From: a virus
IMG/VR virus record: IMGVR_UViG_3300012930_000006
Span: 1 to 54,978 of that record
DNA length: 54,978 nt
Reading direction: 5' to 3' (one strand)
Program-made: the position numbers and the translations under genes
Shown here: positions 54,334 through 54,978 of the stretch, piece by piece
Position numbering within the stretch: the first letter of the stretch is position 1
Layout of the letters: each line of letters opens with the position of its first letter
Notes under the pieces: generated by a model
The model's database searches: none
The model's input: the letters and a program-made list of their open reading frames with translations, nothing else
Told to the model about the DNA's origin: nothing

Positions 54334-54642
54334 TCAGCCCTCCACCTTGGCGATGGTAGCAACGTTTGCACGCCGAGCGATTTCAGTCGCCTCGTCGCGA
54401 GCATATTGCTCGGCGACACGCTCAAATGTGGTTTCGGAATGCGGCCAGAATTTCATGCCGCCGATACGGGGCGACATTCCGGCGCTGAGTTTGGTCAACC
54501 AATCGATGCGCTCAATCTGCTGTACCGAGGCAAATCCGGCCCGATGCTGCGAGAAAGTAAAGGTACCGATTTTCTGGATTTCCCCGGTTGAGCGGAGCGT
54601 GCGGAGCGCTTTCGCGAAGTCTTGAGTGTTGGGTGTCGTCAC
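54334..54642 (-). CDS. hypothetical first gene of leftward operon
   Basis: 102 residues. FAKALRTLRSTGEIQKIGTF then HRAGFASVQQIERIDWLTKL; ends in an Ala/Arg-rich helix. First gene downstream of the leftward operator region. GTG start with GGGGGATACC upstream. No family recognised; not a CI-type repressor. Confidence 0.65.
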   Translation of the reverse strand: MTTPNTQDFAKALRTLRSTGEIQKIGTFTFSQHRAGFASVQQIERIDWLTKLSAGMSPRIGGMKFWPHSETTFERVAEQYARDEATEIARRANVATIAKVEG

Positions 54643-54781
54643 GGTATCCCCCTCAGGATTTGGTGTTTCATGTGAAACACATCCTAATCTTGGGTTATGC
54701 CGAATTCAAACCACAAGTTAGCATATCAGGTATGCAAAAATAGATGTTTGGAAAGAACGAACCTTAGATTAGTGTTTTGTG
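54643..54781. promoter_or_regulatory. divergent control region
   Basis: On the minus strand TTGAAT, then 17 bp, then TAGGAT can be a promoter for the leftward operon. On the plus strand TTGGAA, then 16 bp, then TAGTGT can be a promoter for the Cro-like gene, only six bases before its ATG, which lacks a Shine-Dalgarno site: a leaderless transcript is plausible. Inverted repeats GCATA/TATGC (near 54721-54735) and the dyad at 54661-54678 lie in the same 139 bp. Confidence 0.5.
54661..54678. promoter_or_regulatory. operator-like inverted repeat
   Basis: GTGTTTC and GAAACAC flank ATGT, a 7-bp dyad located just downstream of the proposed leftward -10. A natural binding site for the Cro-like dimer. 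Confidence 0.6.
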
Positions 54782-54978
54782 ATGGAATTGAGACAGCCCA
54801 CCCCCGAGGAGGCGCTCGAGCAGGCCATCGCCATGCATGGCGGGACCGAGCTCGGGCGCCGCTTGGGAATTTCGGATGCGGCCGTGTTTCGCTGGCGCCG
54901 CCTAGGCCGCGTGCCGGCCGGCCGTGTGCTGGCCGTTGAACGGGCGACCGGCGTTTCTCGCCATTGGCAGCGCCCGGA
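54782..54978 (+). CDS. Cro/YdaS-like regulator, 5' part (continues at the left end of the window)
   Basis: Starts MELRQPTPEEALEQAIAMHG and runs through the HTH (GTELGRRLGISDAAVFRWRR) to the window end, in phase with the frame that continues at position 2. Full length is 76 residues with the join restored. No Shine-Dalgarno precedes the ATG. It is the only classic immunity-region regulator visible. Confidence 0.88.
   Translation, partial: MELRQPTPEEALEQAIAMHGGTELGRRLGISDAAVFRWRRLGRVPAGRVLAVERATGVSRHWQRP
54856..54978. repeat. terminal direct repeat, right copy
   Basis: Identical to bases 1-123. Removing one copy gives a 54,855-bp circle with all genes intact across the join. Confidence 0.95.

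Noticed and set aside
1-54978. Integrase, CI repressor, reverse transcriptase, insertion sequence or CRISPR array
   Set aside because: Searched by eye for tyrosine/serine recombinase motifs, transposase DDE patterns and regularly spaced repeats; none supported.

Overview
The window reads as one complete tailed-phage genome, represented as a linear contig whose first and last 123 bases are identical. Joining the ends gives a circle of 54,855 bp, and a small Cro/YdaS-like regulator gene then reads without a break across the join. GC-rich coding, dense gene packing with ATGA/GTGA/TGATG overlaps and the kinds of small proteins present suggest a host among the Alphaproteobacteria, probably Rhizobiales. 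That host call is inference from protein style, not a database match. The head and tail genes (P22-type portal, scaffold, coat, gp4-like connector, gp10-like tail-needle adaptor, three large ejection-type proteins, beta-helix spikes) point to a short-tailed, podovirus-like virion. I found no integrase and no CI-type repressor, so temperate growth is not supported.

Layout. (1) 54.64-54.98 kb plus 1-160: control region with operator-like inverted repeats, from which a leftward operon (minus strand, 54.6 down to 41.6 kb) and a rightward operon diverge. (2) 0.18-5.4 kb, rightward early: initiator tRNA-fMet, tRNA-Pro, small proteins, a GIY-YIG nuclease next to an MT-A70 DNA methyltransferase, a cupin protein, a winged-helix replication protein carrying three iterated palindromes (likely origin), then a NusG-like protein directly before two tandem terminators, the place where lambda keeps Q. 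(3) 5.7-33.8 kb, rightward late: terminase, an O-antigen ligase/polymerase-like membrane protein, an odd cluster of small basic proteins around an ATP-grasp enzyme, portal, three exported proteins, scaffold, coat, tail adaptors, ejection proteins, fibre and spike. (4) 34.0-35.7 kb, leftward: OB-fold-like protein, PD-(D/E)XK nuclease and a helper, facing an RHH regulator across twin operator-like repeats. (5) 35.7-41.6 kb, rightward: small proteins, then a lysis module with SGNH hydrolase, muramidase-like endolysin, class 3 lipase and holin-like proteins. (6) 41.6-54.6 kb, leftward early: a second DNA methyltransferase, HNH nucleases, HAD phosphatase, orphan Phd/YefM antitoxin, Rieske-type protein, lipoprotein and many small overlapping hypothetical genes.

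Most unusual points: five neighbouring late proteins, one of them the ATP-grasp enzyme, share one C-terminal tail (consensus K/R-R-G-x-I-S-x-K-A-x-x-x-H/M); an approximately 114-nt structured RNA candidate closed by a perfect 9-bp helix sits inside that cluster just before the portal gene; a phage-encoded initiator tRNA; a NusG-like protein in the Q position; lipid-directed hydrolases in the lysis module; and Sec signal peptides on many putative virion proteins.
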